NCBI RefSeq assembly: GCF_017875955.1
Contig: NZ_JAGINK010000001.1
Location: 3,936,501 to 4,000,500, forward strand
Source: Pseudomonas sp. BP8
Lineage (GTDB): Bacteria > Pseudomonadota > Gammaproteobacteria > Pseudomonadales > Pseudomonadaceae
DNA length: 64,000 nt
Reading direction: 5' to 3'
The notes under the pieces were generated by a model, which did no database searches, was not told where the DNA came from, and saw nothing but the letters and a program-made list of their open reading frames with translations. The position numbers were made by a program, and so were the translations under genes. Shown piece by piece: positions 23,676-32,634 of this stretch. Position 1 is the stretch's first letter. Each line of letters starts with the position of its first letter.

Positions 23676-26072
23676 TCAGAAGCCCACGGTCGCCGACACC
23701 AGCCACGTTCTAGGGGTGGACAGGGTCAAGCCAGTCGCTGTGCCCTCAGGCACATTCGCCGATGCCCAATACGCCTTGTCCAACACGTTCTCGACGCTGG
23801 CGCGCAAGGTGACGTCCTTGCCGGCCAGCTTTAGCGCGTAGCGCGCGCCCAGGTCGTAGCGCTGCCAGGCATCAGCTTTTTGCTGGTTGGCTGCATCCAG
23901 GTACTGGCTACCGGTATGAATGACCCGAGCACTGAGGGTAAGGCCGGCCACCGCAGGCAGGTCCCACTCCATGCCAAGGTTGGCATTGACGATCGGTGCG
24001 CCAATCGCCCGGTTACCGTCAAAGCGACCATCGGCGGTCCGGGTCTGCTCGGCGTCGAGCAGCATCGCCCCACCCAGTACCCGCACCCCTTCGAGCGGCT
24101 CGCCAAACAGGTTCAGCTCCACGCCCTGGTTGCGCTGCTCGCCGTCGGCGCGCAAGTTGTTCTGCGCGTCGGTGTAGTACGACGGCTTGTTGATGCGGAA
24201 CACGCTCAGCGTTGCGCTGAAGGTGCCCAGGTCGTATTTGGCACCCAACTCCAGCTGCTTGCTGCGATACGGCGCGAACACCTTGTTGGCGTTGGCGGCG
24301 GTTTCCGGCGCCACCTGGCCCTGGGTCAGGCCTTCCATGTAATTGAGATACAACGACAGCTGCTCGCTGGTCCGCCAGACCAGGCCCAGCGCCGGCGAAG
24401 TGGCACGCTCGTCATAGACCTGATCTGCTTCGCCCGGCGCCGAACTGTCGACTTCGACCCGCTGCAGACGGGCGCCCAGTGTCAGCAACACGCTGTCATC
24501 GGCAAAACTCAACGTGTCGGCCACGGCCAGGCTGGAAAGCACACTCTCGGTGTGGGTCGGGTTGTCGGGTTGGCCAGCGGCGGCAGGTTGCGCCAGGGTA
24601 ACCGGGTCGTAGAGGTTGCTGATGCCGCTGGCGTAGCGGGCGCCACTGTTGTCGAAGGTCATGTCGAAGCGGTTGAGGCTGACATTGAGGGTATGCCCGA
24701 CGGCGCCGGTGTTGAACCAACTGCGCGCACCGACAGTAGCGGTCCGCACCTCTTCTTCACGCTGAAACGCGCGTGGGCTGACAGTGAAGCGTCCGCTGTC
24801 GTTGGCCACCACCACGGCATGCCGGAGGAAGTCATAGTCGCCCTTGCGCGCGCCGACAGCGCCATAGACCATCCAGTTATCGCTCAGGTCGTACTCGCCA
24901 CGCAGGGCGCCGAAGGTGTCCTTGGCCCGGGAGTAGGTCCAGGGCTGGGCGAAATTCTCATGCACATCCTTGGCGTTTGGCACTTCTACCCCGGCAGCCA
25001 GGCCGACCCGCTCCATCGGCGCATCGACATCCCGCGTCTGATGGCCGACGTCCAGCGACAGCCGCGTGCGCTCGCCACGCAGGTCCAGGCCAAGCACCGC
25101 GGCCTCGCGCTCGACGCTCTGGTGGTCCCACTCGGTATCGCCGGACTGGCGCACGCCATTGAAGCGCAGGCCAAAGCGCTGCTCGGCCCCAAACCGCCGG
25201 CCGATGTCGACATGGCCGCCGCCCTGCCCGGCCGAGGCATACAGCGCGGTGAACTCGGTGATCGGCGTGTCGCCAGCGCGCTTGGGCTCGATGTTCACCC
25301 CGCCGCCGACGCTGCCGTTGGGTGCCAGGCCGCCCAGCAAGGCGCCGGGGCCCTTGAGAATGTCCACCCGTTCGACCATCTCCATATCAATCGAATAGGT
25401 GGGCAGCACGCCATACAAACCACCGTAGGCGACATCGCTGTTGTACAGGCTCAAGCCGCGTACCGAGAACTGCTCGAAGCGCCCGCCAGCGGGGTTGGTG
25501 CTGCGCACCGAGGGGTCGTTGGCGACCGCATCGGCCAATGTCCTGGCCTGCTGCTCCTGCAACACTTCGCTGGTGTAGGAGGTCATGTTGAACGGTGTTT
25601 CCATGTAGTCGCGCTCGCCGAGCATGCCCAACTTGCCCCGCCGCGAGACCTGGCCGCCGGCATACGCATCAGTGCCCGTGGTCACCCCTTGGCCATTGAT
25701 GGTGGTAGTCGGCAGCAGCTGCGCCGCGTCATCCGCTGGTGCCTGGCGCACCAGGGTATAGCTTGCGTTGCCGGCAGGCAGCAGCACCAGCCCAGAACCT
25801 CGCAGCAGCGTGTTGAAACCCTCCTCCACGGCAAACTCGCCGCTCAGTCCGGCACTGCTGCGCCCGGCCACCAGTTGCGGGTCCACCGAGAGGCTGACGC
25901 CTGCCTCACCGGCAAAACGGGTCAGGGCTGAGCTCAGGCTCCCAGCCGGGACCTGATAACTGCGCCGCGACGTCTCTTCAGCCCAGGCTGCGCCGGGCAG
26001 CCCCAAGGCCAGCACGAGACCCGCGCGCAGCAGTTGCACAGTGAGGGGGCGAAGCAAGGGGTTGGGCGACAT
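23676..26072 (-). CDS. TonB-dependent siderophore receptor with STN signalling domain
   Basis: A 798-residue outer-membrane receptor. After a signal peptide (to about residue 32, ending AAWA) comes a secretin/TonB short N-terminal domain (about 45-105, SLSSALTRFAGEAGVSLSVDPQLV), which is used to signal to a FecR-type anti-sigma factor. The plug (GLSLYNSDVAYGG, VERVDILKGPGALLGG) and a 22-strand barrel follow, ending in a terminal phenylalanine (TVGF). The start at 26072 gives a proper signal peptide. The next genes upstream are the matching anti-sigma and sigma factor genes, so it is a cell-surface signalling receptor. The siderophore is unknown. Confidence 0.93.
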   Translation of the reverse strand: MSPNPLLRPLTVQLLRAGLVLALGLPGAAWAEETSRRSYQVPAGSLSSALTRFAGEAGVSLSVDPQLVAGRSSAGLSGEFAVEEGFNTLLRGSGLVLLPAGNASYTLVRQAPADDAAQLLPTTTINGQGVTTGTDAYAGGQVSRRGKLGMLGERDYMETPFNMTSYTSEVLQEQQARTLADAVANDPSVRSTNPAGGRFEQFSVRGLSLYNSDVAYGGLYGVLPTYSIDMEMVERVDILKGPGALLGGLAPNGSVGGGVNIEPKRAGDTPITEFTALYASAGQGGGHVDIGRRFGAEQRFGLRFNGVRQSGDTEWDHQSVEREAAVLGLDLRGERTRLSLDVGHQTRDVDAPMERVGLAAGVEVPNAKDVHENFAQPWTYSRAKDTFGALRGEYDLSDNWMVYGAVGARKGDYDFLRHAVVVANDSGRFTVSPRAFQREEEVRTATVGARSWFNTGAVGHTLNVSLNRFDMTFDNSGARYASGISNLYDPVTLAQPAAAGQPDNPTHTESVLSSLAVADTLSFADDSVLLTLGARLQRVEVDSSAPGEADQVYDERATSPALGLVWRTSEQLSLYLNYMEGLTQGQVAPETAANANKVFAPYRSKQLELGAKYDLGTFSATLSVFRINKPSYYTDAQNNLRADGEQRNQGVELNLFGEPLEGVRVLGGAMLLDAEQTRTADGRFDGNRAIGAPIVNANLGMEWDLPAVAGLTLSARVIHTGSQYLDAANQQKADAWQRYDLGARYALKLAGKDVTLRASVENVLDKAYWASANVPEGTATGLTLSTPRTWLVSATVGF

Positions 26073-26139
26073 CCGAAGCACTCTTGTTTTGGGTAGGAAT
26101 GCATCTGATGACAAGCGAGGCTGATAAAGGGGACAGCCC

Positions 26140-27087
26140 TCAGGCAAGTTTTTTTCGCGGCGCCAGCGTGACCCAGTAGCGTGTCCGGTAATGCACCTCT
26201 ACGGGCAGGCTGGCGGCCAGCAACGCGAGGATCCGCTCGCTGTCGTCAAGCTGGAAGGTGCCGGTCACTGCCAGCCGTTCCAGCATGGGGTCCCAGCGCA
26301 GCAAACCCGGCCGATAACGGTCAAGCTCGCGCAGGAAGTCGCCGAGCGGTTGGTTGTCGACGATCAGCAGGCCTTGGCGCCAGCCCGGCTGCTGCGCGTC
26401 GAAAGCGTGCAGCGCACCGGCGCCAGTGCCCGAGAGCATCACTTGCTGGCCTGCCTGCAGGCGCAGGTGGGCACCGCGCACAGGTTGCAGGCTGACCTCA
26501 CCTGCCGTTACCGAGACCAGACACCCCTGCGCTTGCAGGCGAACACAGAAACTTGCCCCCAGCGCCAGCACCCGGCCTTGGGGAACATTCACCAGCAGCG
26601 GGCCGCTGCTGTCGACTGCGATCTCCCCGCGCAGCAGTTGGACCTGCTGGCGACCGTCGGCTACCGCGAGGTCTACCGCACTGGCGGTATTGAGCTGCAG
26701 CCGACTGCCATCCGCCAACTGCACAGTACGGCGCTCGCCAGTGGCGGTAGCCAGGTCGGCGCTCCAGCGCTGGATTGGCAACTGCTGATAGCCAACCCAG
26801 GCCAACGGTGCCAGTGCGCCGAGCGCCAAGGCTTGCCCGAGCAGCTTGCGCCGCTGCGGATCAGGCCGGTCCAGGCAGGCCACGGCGAGTGGCGCGGGGA
26901 TGGCGCTGAAGCGCTGGCGCAGTGCTTCGGCCTTCTGCCAGAGTGCTTCGTGCGCGCTGCTGCGAGCACGCCAATTAGCTAGCCCCGCGGCGCGCTCGGC
27001 GTCCAGCTCACCAGCATCCTGCAAGGCCAGCCACTGTGCAGCCTCACGCGCGAGCTGACGCGCCTGGGCATCGATCTGGGCGCTCAC
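26140..27087 (-). CDS. FecR-type anti-sigma factor / signal transducer
   Basis: A 315-residue inner-membrane protein. An N-terminal DUF4880 region (DAQARQLAREAAQWLALQDAG, then WRARSSAHEALWQKAE) binds the sigma factor. A hydrophobic segment near residues 90-105 (LGQALALGALAPLAWVGY) spans the membrane. The FecR domain proper (TGERRTVQLADGSRLQLNTASAVDL) and a C-terminal STN-like part face the periplasm. The GTG start at 27087 overlaps the sigma factor stop codon as GTGA. It relays receptor occupancy to the sigma factor encoded just upstream. Confidence 0.9.
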   Translation of the reverse strand: MSAQIDAQARQLAREAAQWLALQDAGELDAERAAGLANWRARSSAHEALWQKAEALRQRFSAIPAPLAVACLDRPDPQRRKLLGQALALGALAPLAWVGYQQLPIQRWSADLATATGERRTVQLADGSRLQLNTASAVDLAVADGRQQVQLLRGEIAVDSSGPLLVNVPQGRVLALGASFCVRLQAQGCLVSVTAGEVSLQPVRGAHLRLQAGQQVMLSGTGAGALHAFDAQQPGWRQGLLIVDNQPLGDFLRELDRYRPGLLRWDPMLERLAVTGTFQLDDSERILALLAASLPVEVHYRTRYWVTLAPRKKLA

Positions 27088-27599
27088 AGTTCCACCAGCA
27101 GGCAATGTTCGTAGGCCTTGGCCATGTAGCGTTTGACCGTGCGCTCGCAAACGGCCAGGCGCGTGCCGATGGTGGCGTAGTCAATACCCTCCAGCTGCGA
27201 CCAGAGAAACGCCTGGCGCACCGGCCGCGGCAGGCCGTCGAGCAGTTCATCCAACGCATGCAGGGTTTCCAGCAGCAACCAGCGCTGCTCAGGTGATGGC
27301 ATCACCGTTTCTGGCAGGTTGGCCAGGGCCTCCAGGTAGGCGCGCTCGAGGCTGCGCCGCTTGTAGTGATTGACCAGCAGGCGTTTGCCTACCGTCAGTA
27401 GGTAAGCGCGCGGTTCGCGCAGGCTCGGCAAGGCGTGCGCCTGCTGCGCAGCGAGCACCCGGACGAAAGTGTCCTGGGCCAGGTCGGCCGCCGCCCAGCG
27501 GTCGCCCAGGCGCCGCTGCAGCCAGCTTTCCAGCCAGCTGCGATGGTCACGGTAGAGTGAACTGATAGAGGTTTGAGGTGCCGCGGCGGAGTCAGGCAT
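27084..27599 (-). CDS. ECF sigma factor, FecI/PvdS-like iron-starvation type
   Basis: A 171-residue sigma factor with region 2 (WLQRRLGDRWAAADLAQDTF, about 27-46) and region 4 (PVRQAFLWSQLEGIDYATIG, then LAVCERTVKRYMAKA, about 125-160). It should direct RNA polymerase to the receptor gene downstream when released by the FecR-type protein. A good Fur-like box lies 30 bp before its start, which predicts iron repression. The order sigma, anti-sigma, receptor is the classical fec-type arrangement. Confidence 0.92.
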   Translation of the reverse strand: MPDSAAAPQTSISSLYRDHRSWLESWLQRRLGDRWAAADLAQDTFVRVLAAQQAHALPSLREPRAYLLTVGKRLLVNHYKRRSLERAYLEALANLPETVMPSPEQRWLLLETLHALDELLDGLPRPVRQAFLWSQLEGIDYATIGTRLAVCERTVKRYMAKAYEHCLLVEL

Positions 27600-27628
27600 T
27601 CGAGGGCACGCTGGGGCTTGGCTACTTG

Positions 27629-27649
27629 AATGCGAGTGATTCTAATTGC
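27629..27649. promoter_or_regulatory. candidate Fur box
   Basis: AATGCGAGTGATTCTAATTGC matches the Pseudomonas Fur pattern (AATGAGAATGATTCTCATTTG-like) at most informative positions. It sits 30 bp upstream of the sigma factor start codon. Confidence 0.65.
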
Positions 27650-27710
27650 TTCTTGCGCCAGCGCCAATAGCTGGCGATTTTCAGAATGCCGGGAATGCTG
27701 CGCGCGCTTC

Positions 27711-27861
27711 TCCGACCGGTTCGCCTCGACAAGACCGCTCTCACAGAATGCACGCTAACTCATTGATTAGCGGGCCCCTGTAGGAGCGGGCTTGCCCCGC
27801 GAAACCGGCAGAGCCGGTGCCATACACCACGGTGGCTGGACCGAACTCTTCGCGGGGCAAG
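27711..27861. repeat. composite REP element, truncated
   Basis: This is a second copy of the unit at 22735-22903: a decayed REP remnant, a clean REP (27777-27803), AACCGGCAGAGCCGGTGCCA, CACGGTGGCTGGAC, then the inverse REP. The last one stops after TTCGCGGGGCAAG (27849-27861) and lacks its CCCGCTCCTACAGG end. The gap 27600-27914 holds no gene. Confidence 0.8.
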
Positions 27862-27914
27862 TCGGATCACCGCACCGGTTAGAATGGGCGGCAAAGCAGC
27901 CCGGCTATCAGATT

Positions 27915-28538
27915 TCAGCCACGCACCCCGAGCATTCCGCGCTCGACAATAAAGTCGATCACCGCCTGCAGGCCATCGCCCTTCTTCAGGTTGCTGAAGG
28001 TCCACGGCCGCTCCGGCCGCATACGCTGGGTATCACGCTCCATCACCTCCAGCGACGCGCCAACGTAGGGCGCCAGGTCGGTCTTGTTGATGACCAGGAA
28101 GTCCGACTTGGTAATGCCCGGGCCACCCTTGCGCGGGATCTTCTCGCCCTCGGCGACGTCGATCACGTAGATGGTCAAGTCGGCCAGTTCCGGGCTGAAC
28201 GTTGCGCTGAGGTTGTCGCCGCCGCTCTCGACGAAAATCACTTCGAGGTTGCCAAACTTGCGCGCCAGGCCTTCGACCGCCGCCAGGTTCATCGAGGCGT
28301 CCTCGCGGATCGCCGTGTGCGGGCAACCGCCGGTTTCGACGCCGACGATACGATCCGGCTCTAGGGCGCCCGCCTCGGTCAGGATGCGCTGGTCTTCCTT
28401 GGTATAGATGTCGTTGGTGACCACGGCGATCTGGTAGTGATCACGCATGGCCTTGCACAGCGCTTCGAGCAGCGCGGTCTTGCCGGAGCCGACCGGGCCG
28501 CCGACACCGACGCGCAGGGGTTGCTGATAACTTTGCAT
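27915..28538 (-). CDS. ureG: urease accessory GTPase UreG
   Basis: A 207-residue SIMIBI GTPase that powers nickel delivery into apo-urease with UreF, UreD and UreE. The P-loop is GGPVGSGKT near residue 13. The metal-binding CPH motif appears in VETGGCPHTAIRED, and the specificity motif is NKTD. The ATG at 28538 follows TGAGGACTGCC; a TTG five codons upstream is less likely. It is the last gene of the urease operon, 11 bp after ureF. Confidence 0.96.
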   Translation of the reverse strand: MQSYQQPLRVGVGGPVGSGKTALLEALCKAMRDHYQIAVVTNDIYTKEDQRILTEAGALEPDRIVGVETGGCPHTAIREDASMNLAAVEGLARKFGNLEVIFVESGGDNLSATFSPELADLTIYVIDVAEGEKIPRKGGPGITKSDFLVINKTDLAPYVGASLEVMERDTQRMRPERPWTFSNLKKGDGLQAVIDFIVERGMLGVRG

Positions 28539-28549
28539 GTTGGCAGTCC

Positions 28550-29224
28550 TCAAGAACGGAACAATCGGGTGTATTGGGTTTCGTGACGCGACGAGGCAAT
28601 CGCCAGCAGCGGCAGGCCGCCACCCAGTTGCTCGTCGTGCAGATTCAAGGCGTGATCAAGTACCGCTGGCAGCGCCTCGCCGAGGTCGCGCAGCACTGTC
28701 TGCGCCGCCTGCTGGCCGAACGGCACCAGCTTGACCCCAGCCATCACCGCGCCCTCCAGCCAGGCAAAGCCAAGGCCCAGGGCAAGCTGGCGCAACGGGA
28801 TCGACCAGTGCGCGCCAAGCCAGGCCATGCCGCCCAGTTGGCTGAGTTCAAGCGTTGGCCGCCAGGCTGGGTCCTGCCCCAGTTGCCAGCCGTCGAGCAG
28901 GCGCGCCAGGGCATATCCGCGCTGGCGCTCTTCAAGGCGCAACTCGGCGGTTTCACGGTTGGCCAGGAGAAACTCGCTCCAGTGCTTGAATGCCTCGGCG
29001 TCGTTGGCCTGGCAGGCGCGGTACAAGCGCGCCAGTACCGGCCAGTCGAGATAACCAAGGGTGTCGTGCAGTTGTTCGCGCTGCCAGTCACAGAAGCTCG
29101 CGGTGGTGGTCACCCAGCCCGCTTCGACCGCCCACTCCAGGCCTTGCGAATAGGTAAAGCCACCGACCGGCAAGCCCGGGCTTGCCAGTTGCAGCAGGCG
29201 CAGCAGCGCCAGGTCGCTGTTCAT
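28550..29224 (-). CDS. ureF: urease accessory protein UreF
   Basis: A 224-residue all-helical accessory protein that joins UreD and UreG on the apo-enzyme and gates GTP hydrolysis. LASPGLPVGGFTYSQGLEWAVE near residues 13-34 is the family hallmark. The ATG at 29224 overlaps the stop of the ureJ-like gene as ATGA, so the two are coupled. Length and position are normal. Confidence 0.95.
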   Translation of the reverse strand: MNSDLALLRLLQLASPGLPVGGFTYSQGLEWAVEAGWVTTTASFCDWQREQLHDTLGYLDWPVLARLYRACQANDAEAFKHWSEFLLANRETAELRLEERQRGYALARLLDGWQLGQDPAWRPTLELSQLGGMAWLGAHWSIPLRQLALGLGFAWLEGAVMAGVKLVPFGQQAAQTVLRDLGEALPAVLDHALNLHDEQLGGGLPLLAIASSRHETQYTRLFRS

Positions 29225-29769
29225 CAACCGGCCAGCACGACAGCAGCGCCGGCCAGCAGGCCGCCACCGAAGGCTTTTTGCAGGCCACTGTGGCGACGCA
29301 GCAGGCAGCCCATGGCAAAGCCGGCCGCCAGCAGCACAGCGCTGACGGTGACAAAGCCGGCGCTGAACAGCCAGAACGCACTCGGCGTGGCTTCTACGCC
29401 GTGGGCCCAACCATGGAACAGGGCAAACAGCGGCATGGCCAGCGCCAGCAGTGCCTGACGGCCAGGCACCAGCAACGCGCCTGCGGCCACCAGCAGAGAG
29501 GCGATGATCATTGTCTCCATGCCGATTACTCCCCCCAGCAGATGGCCAAGCACAGCGCCGCCGAACATCGCCGCCAAGGTTGCCAACGGCAAGGCCAGGC
29601 TGCGTCCGGTCAGGGCTGCCAGCACGCCGGTACCGAGCAGCATCAGCAGGTGATCGAGGCCGGTCAGTGGGTGCAGGAGGCCGTCGTGCAGCGGGTTGGC
29701 ATCGTGGCCGGGGTGAGCGAAGGCCGGCAGCGCGACCAGCAACAGCGCCAGGGCAAGGGTCTTTTTCAT
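29224..29769 (-). CDS. ureJ: HupE/UreJ-family membrane protein, probable nickel permease
   Basis: A 181-residue membrane protein with a cleavable signal (MKKTLALALLLVALPAFA) and about five to six further hydrophobic segments. The histidine-rich opening HPGHDANPLHDGLLHPLTGLDHLLMLL and a later FHGWAHGVE fit the HupE/UreJ group, thought to import nickel. Its place between ureE and ureF supports that role. GAGGAAG precedes the ATG at 29769. Confidence 0.9.
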   Translation of the reverse strand: MKKTLALALLLVALPAFAHPGHDANPLHDGLLHPLTGLDHLLMLLGTGVLAALTGRSLALPLATLAAMFGGAVLGHLLGGVIGMETMIIASLLVAAGALLVPGRQALLALAMPLFALFHGWAHGVEATPSAFWLFSAGFVTVSAVLLAAGFAMGCLLRRHSGLQKAFGGGLLAGAAVVLAG

Positions 29770-29779
29770 CAATGCTTCC

Positions 29780-30283
29780 TCAGGAATGGGCGGGCAAACG
29801 TACGAACGGATGATCGTTGCCATGGCTATGGCTGTGGCTATGCGGCGCGCTCTGGTAGGCGCCCGCCTCCGGTTCGAACGGCGCCTGCTCGGCGTCCACA
29901 CTCAGGCCAAGGCCGCGTAGCATGTCGTCCAGCACGTAGTCGTGCTGGTAGCGCAGCAGGCCCGTCTCGATTTGCAGCGGCACATGGCGGTTGCCCAGGT
30001 GGTAGGCCGCCCGGGCCAGCAGTAACGGGTCGGCGCAACGCACGGTGGACACTGCCTCAGGCGCGGCCAGCACGCGTATCAACTGCGTGCCCTGGGCGTC
30101 CGCGAGCAGTTCGCCGCCACGCAACAGGTGACCACGTTCGAGCATCAAGCCGGCATCGCGGCCATCGTCGAGGGTCACCCGCAGGCGGCTCTTGATGCGG
30201 CTGTCGACATTCAGGGTGACAGTACCGGTAACAGCGCCATTGACGCTGTCGGCTTCGCTGATGCGGCGGGTCAGGACAATCAT
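29780..30283 (-). CDS. ureE: urease nickel metallochaperone UreE
   Basis: A 167-residue homodimeric chaperone that carries nickel to the UreG complex. It has the N-terminal beta domain (RVTLDDGRDAGLMLERG), the ferredoxin-like metal domain with AYHLGNRHVPLQI and its conserved histidine, and a C-terminal histidine-bearing tail (HSHSHSHGNDH) for extra nickel. GAAGGAGCAAGC before the ATG at 30283 sets the start, 10 bp after ureC. Confidence 0.95.
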   Translation of the reverse strand: MIVLTRRISEADSVNGAVTGTVTLNVDSRIKSRLRVTLDDGRDAGLMLERGHLLRGGELLADAQGTQLIRVLAAPEAVSTVRCADPLLLARAAYHLGNRHVPLQIETGLLRYQHDYVLDDMLRGLGLSVDAEQAPFEPEAGAYQSAPHSHSHSHGNDHPFVRLPAHS

Positions 30284-30293
30284 GCTTGCTCCT

Positions 30294-31997
30294 TCAGAAC
30301 AGGAAATAACGCTGGGCCAATGGCAGTTCGCTGGCCGGTTCGCACACCAGCAACTCGCCGTCGGCGCGCACCTGATAGGTTTGCGCGTCGACTTCGATCT
30401 GCGGCTGCAGGGAGTTGTGGACCATGTCGGCCTTGCGTACCCGACGACAGCCATGAGCGACGCCGATCAGGCTGCGCAGGTTGAGCTCCTCGGCCAGGCC
30501 ACGGTCCATTGCGGCCTGTGAGAGGAAGGTCATGCGCGTGGCATGCCGGGCTGCACCGAGCGCGCCGAACATTGGCCGGTAGTGCACAGGCTGGGGCGTT
30601 GGGATCGAACCATTGATATCGCCCATGGGTGCGGTGACGATCATCCCGCCCTTGATCACCAGTGCCGGCTTGACGGCAAAGAACGCCGGCGCCCAGAGCA
30701 CCAGGTCAGCCAGTTTGCCGACTTCGATCGACCCCACTTCGTGGGCGATGCCGTGGGTCAGCGCCGGGTTGAGGGTGTACTTGGCGATGTAGCGCTTGAC
30801 CCGGAAGTTGTCGCTGTAATCGCTGTCGGGCGACAGCGGGCCGCGGCGCAGCTTCATCTGATGCGCCACCTGCCAGGTGCGCAGCACCACTTCACCGACC
30901 CGGCCCATGGCTTGCGAGTCGGAAGAGGTCATGGCGAACGCGCCCATGTCGTGAAGAATGTCCTCGGCGGCAATCGTCTCGCGGCGAATGCGCGATTCGG
31001 CAAAGGCGACGTCCTCGGCAATGCTCGGGTCGAGGTGGTGGCAGACCATCAGCATGTCGAGGTGCTCGTCGACGGTGTTGATGGTGTACGGCAGGGTCGG
31101 GTTGGTCGAAGACGGCAACACGTTGGCCTGTCCCGCCGCGCGAATGATGTCCGGCGCATGGCCGCCACCGGCACCTTCGGTGTGGAAGGTATGGATGGTG
31201 CGATCACCAATCGCCGCCAGGGTGTCCTCGATGCAGCCCGACTCGTTGAGGGTGTCGGTATGGATGGCCACCTGGATGTCCATTTCTTCGGCCACCCCCA
31301 GGCAGCAGTCGATCGCCGCCGGGGTCGAGCCCCAATCCTCGTGCAGCTTGAGGCCGACGGCGCCCGCAGCGATCTGCTCGCGCAGCGCTTCAGGGCGTGA
31401 GGCATTGCCCTTGCCCAGCAGGCCGATGTTGATCGGCAGGCTGTCGGCGGCCTGGAGCATTCGCGCCAGGTACCACGGGCCTGGTGTGCAGGTAGTGGCA
31501 TTGGTGCCGGTGGCCGGCCCGGTGCCGCCACCGATGAAGGTAGTGACGCCGCTGGTGAGGGCCTCTTCGACCTGCTGCGGGCAGATGAAGTGGATGTGCG
31601 AGTCGATGCCACCGGCGGTGACGATCTTGCCTTCGGCGGCGATCACCTCAGTGCCCGGCCCGACCGGCACGGTCACGCCTGGCTGGACATCGGGGTTGCC
31701 GGCCTTGCCAATCGCGGCAATACGACCATGCTTGACGCCGATGTCGGCCTTGACGATACCCCAGTGGTCAATGATCAAGGCGTTGGTCAGGACCAGGTCC
31801 ATGGCCTCGGCCGAGAGCATCTGGCCTTGGCCCATGCCATCGCGGATCACCTTGCCGCCGCCAAACTTGACCTCTTCACCGTAAATGGTGAAGTCCTTTT
31901 CCACCTCTACCCACAGCGCGGTGTCGGCCAGTCGGACACGGTCGCCAACGGTCGGGCCAAACATGTCGGCGTAGGCCCGGCGGGAAATACGGCTCAT
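30294..31997 (-). CDS. ureC: urease alpha subunit UreC
   Basis: The 567-residue catalytic subunit that hydrolyses urea to ammonia and carbamate at a dinuclear nickel site. Nickel ligands are visible in GIDSHIHFICPQ (two histidines), in the carbamylated lysine of VGLKLHEDWG, in VAIHTDTLNESG and in the GGGHAPDI region. The flap histidine and cysteine motif is MVCHHLDP. All key residues appear present and the length is standard. The ATG overlaps the ureB stop by four bases. Confidence 0.97.
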   Translation of the reverse strand: MSRISRRAYADMFGPTVGDRVRLADTALWVEVEKDFTIYGEEVKFGGGKVIRDGMGQGQMLSAEAMDLVLTNALIIDHWGIVKADIGVKHGRIAAIGKAGNPDVQPGVTVPVGPGTEVIAAEGKIVTAGGIDSHIHFICPQQVEEALTSGVTTFIGGGTGPATGTNATTCTPGPWYLARMLQAADSLPINIGLLGKGNASRPEALREQIAAGAVGLKLHEDWGSTPAAIDCCLGVAEEMDIQVAIHTDTLNESGCIEDTLAAIGDRTIHTFHTEGAGGGHAPDIIRAAGQANVLPSSTNPTLPYTINTVDEHLDMLMVCHHLDPSIAEDVAFAESRIRRETIAAEDILHDMGAFAMTSSDSQAMGRVGEVVLRTWQVAHQMKLRRGPLSPDSDYSDNFRVKRYIAKYTLNPALTHGIAHEVGSIEVGKLADLVLWAPAFFAVKPALVIKGGMIVTAPMGDINGSIPTPQPVHYRPMFGALGAARHATRMTFLSQAAMDRGLAEELNLRSLIGVAHGCRRVRKADMVHNSLQPQIEVDAQTYQVRADGELLVCEPASELPLAQRYFLF

Positions 31998-32311
31998 AGC
32001 ATCGCCTCCAGCGGTCCCATCACCTTGCCCTGGAAGCCATAGACCTCGCGTTTGCCGGCATACGCCACCAAGTGCACGGTGCGCGCCTGGCCCGGCTCGA
32101 AACGCACGGCGGTGCCGGCGGGGATGTCCAGGCGAAAGCCGAGGGTCGGCTGGCGGTCGAACACCAAGGCGTCATTGACTTCGTAGAAGTGATAGTGCGA
32201 CCCGACCTGCACCGGCCGGTCGCCATGATTAGCCACGCTGACGCTGACGGTGGCGCGGCCCACATTGAGCTCGATATCGCCGGCGGCGACCTGGATTTCT
32301 CCGGGAATCAT
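31994..32311 (-). CDS. ureB: urease beta subunit UreB
   Basis: The 105-residue structural subunit of urease, with the family core IPGEIQVAAGDIELN, VGSHYHFYEVN and the closing GFQGKVMGPLE. The ATG at 32311 follows TGAGGAG; an in-frame start nine codons upstream overlaps ureA and is less likely. Gene order ureA-ureB-ureC with short gaps indicates a single transcript. Confidence 0.95.
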   Translation of the reverse strand: MIPGEIQVAAGDIELNVGRATVSVSVANHGDRPVQVGSHYHFYEVNDALVFDRQPTLGFRLDIPAGTAVRFEPGQARTVHLVAYAGKREVYGFQGKVMGPLEAML

Positions 32312-32321
32312 GCGCATCTCC

Positions 32322-32624
32322 TCAGACGATAGGGTCATGGACGGTCACCAACTTGGTGCCATCGGGAAAGGTCGCTTCGACCTGGATGTCATGAATCATC
32401 TCGGGGACGCCCGCCATCACCTGCTCGCGGCTGAGCATTTCGCGGCCCAGGCTCATCAGCTCGGCCACGCTGCGACCGTCGCGGGCGCCCTCCATCACTG
32501 CAGCGCTGATCAACGCCACCGCTTCCGGGTAATTGAGCTTGAGGCCACGGCCCAGGCGGCGCTCGGCCAGCAGCGCGGCAGTGAACAGCAGCAGTTTGTC
32601 TTTCTCTCTCGGGGTCAGCTCCAC
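32322..32624 (-). CDS. ureA: urease gamma subunit UreA
   Basis: The 100-residue smallest structural subunit. It begins MELTPREKDKLLLFTAALLAERRL and carries LNYPEAVALISAAVMEGARDG and PEMIHDIQVEATFPDGTKLV, all characteristic. It lies 10 bp after ureD and 10 bp before ureB. Confidence 0.96.
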   Translation of the reverse strand: MELTPREKDKLLLFTAALLAERRLGRGLKLNYPEAVALISAAVMEGARDGRSVAELMSLGREMLSREQVMAGVPEMIHDIQVEATFPDGTKLVTVHDPIV

Positions 32625-32634
32625 GGCGTCTCTC

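Noticed and set aside
23880..25931. A 683-codon open frame opposite the TonB receptor gene
   Set aside because: The opposite strand encodes an intact receptor with signal peptide, plug and terminal Phe. The antisense product shows no domain.
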